DNA of 7,024 bases from Alphaproteobacteria bacterium (GTDB lineage: Bacteria; Pseudomonadota; Alphaproteobacteria; Kiloniellales; JAKSDN01). The notes under the pieces are model-generated. The model was not told the origin of the DNA. It saw nothing but the letters and a program-made list of their open reading frames with translations, and did no database searches. The stretch covers positions 1 to 7,024 of the forward strand of contig JAUVQB010000072.1 in the NCBI GenBank assembly GCA_030598385.1, in the 5' to 3' direction. Numbering within the stretch: the stretch's first letter is position 1; every line of letters begins with the position of its first letter. Shown one piece after another: positions 6,831-7,024 of the stretch. Made by a program: the position numbers and the translations under genes.

Positions 6831-7024
6831 GCCCGAAAACCTGGCTTTGCCCATCCTGCCCAAATGATTCTTGAGGCTGTCTCAGGGCTGCGGTGAGCGG
6901 CGGCCAGCGCGATCTCGGCTTGGCCGGTACTTGGGCTCCAAAAAGGCAGGTCGCGCTGACAGCAGCTCCTCGCAGGCTGACGGATAGTGTTCCATGAGGG
7001 GCACAAATCCGCAGAGCCAATGAG

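Larger units (their letters stand above)
6628..7024. other. Unrecognised DNA to the right of the broken tRNA
   Basis: No gene is identifiable. Two minus-strand open frames (ending near 6682 and 6722) have compositions and lengths expected by chance. A third minus-strand frame, open from the window edge to a TGA at 6884-6882, reads ...FVPLMEHYPSACEELLSA..., which looks more protein-like but matches nothing I know. Structure present: a TTGTGACC direct repeat (6746-6764), a CCCC-GTAT-GGGG hairpin (6769-6780) and the GGGGACAC/GTGTCCCC inverted repeat (6777-6830). It may be the arm of an integrated element or flanking intergenic DNA. Confidence 0.4.

Noticed and set aside
6682..7020. 112-residue minus-strand open frame (and a 94-residue one overlapping it)
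   Set aside because: Composition is typical of chance frames in GC-rich DNA, no motif is recognisable, and the frame covers inverted repeats and a direct repeat.
6589..7024. Intron-containing tRNA-Ser
   Set aside because: Known bacterial group I introns interrupt tRNAs within the loop after a U, whereas here the whole loop CTCGAAA is intact and no 3' exon appears in the remaining 397 nt. A longer intron ending outside the window cannot be excluded.

Overview
This high-GC window looks like the chromosome of an alphaproteobacterium, probably a Rhodospirillales-like organism. That placement rests on the gene order rplU-rpmA-obgE-proB, on an Obg protein without a C-terminal extension, and on overall protein style; it is an inference, not a database result.

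Positions 1-2790, all on the minus strand, form a conserved housekeeping block. A strong sigma-70-type promoter (2763-2790) drives rplU (ribosomal protein L21, with an unusual ~95-residue Lys/Ala/Pro-rich tail) and rpmA (L27). A 28-bp perfect palindrome followed by a T-rich stretch lies between rpmA and obgE and looks like an intrinsic terminator. obgE (ribosome-assembly GTPase) follows and overlaps proB (glutamate 5-kinase, proline biosynthesis) by 4 nt; proB runs off the left edge. obgE/proB are probably expressed by read-through of the terminator or from a promoter I cannot see.

Positions 2787-5028, also minus strand, hold an N-terminal-nucleophile (Ntn) amide hydrolase of the NAAA/acid-ceramidase/acyltransferase type (Cys, RxxD and AsnHis motifs visible) and, upstream of it, an AraC-family regulator with an Arabinose_bd-like sensor half. 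The stop codon of the hydrolase lies inside the -35 box of the rplU promoter. The regulator may control the hydrolase, itself, or the divergent genes to its right.

Positions 5241-6005, plus strand, carry two small unrecognised membrane proteins: one with a soluble part and a single C-terminal membrane anchor, one with two membrane segments. They are divergent from the AraC gene.

Positions 6006-7024 are a degraded, mostly non-coding border. A tyrosine-recombinase C-terminal remnant ends at 6501; it keeps HxxR and LGH motifs but has Ser in place of the catalytic Tyr. At 6589-6627 there is the 5' half of a tRNA-Ser(CGA) gene that stops exactly at the end of the anticodon loop. The DNA to the right is unrecognised, with short direct and inverted repeats. 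The simplest reading is a scar of mobile-element integration at a tRNA-Ser locus. I see no complete new defence or metabolic system; the most unusual parts are this scar and the AraC/Ntn-hydrolase/small-membrane-protein neighbourhood.
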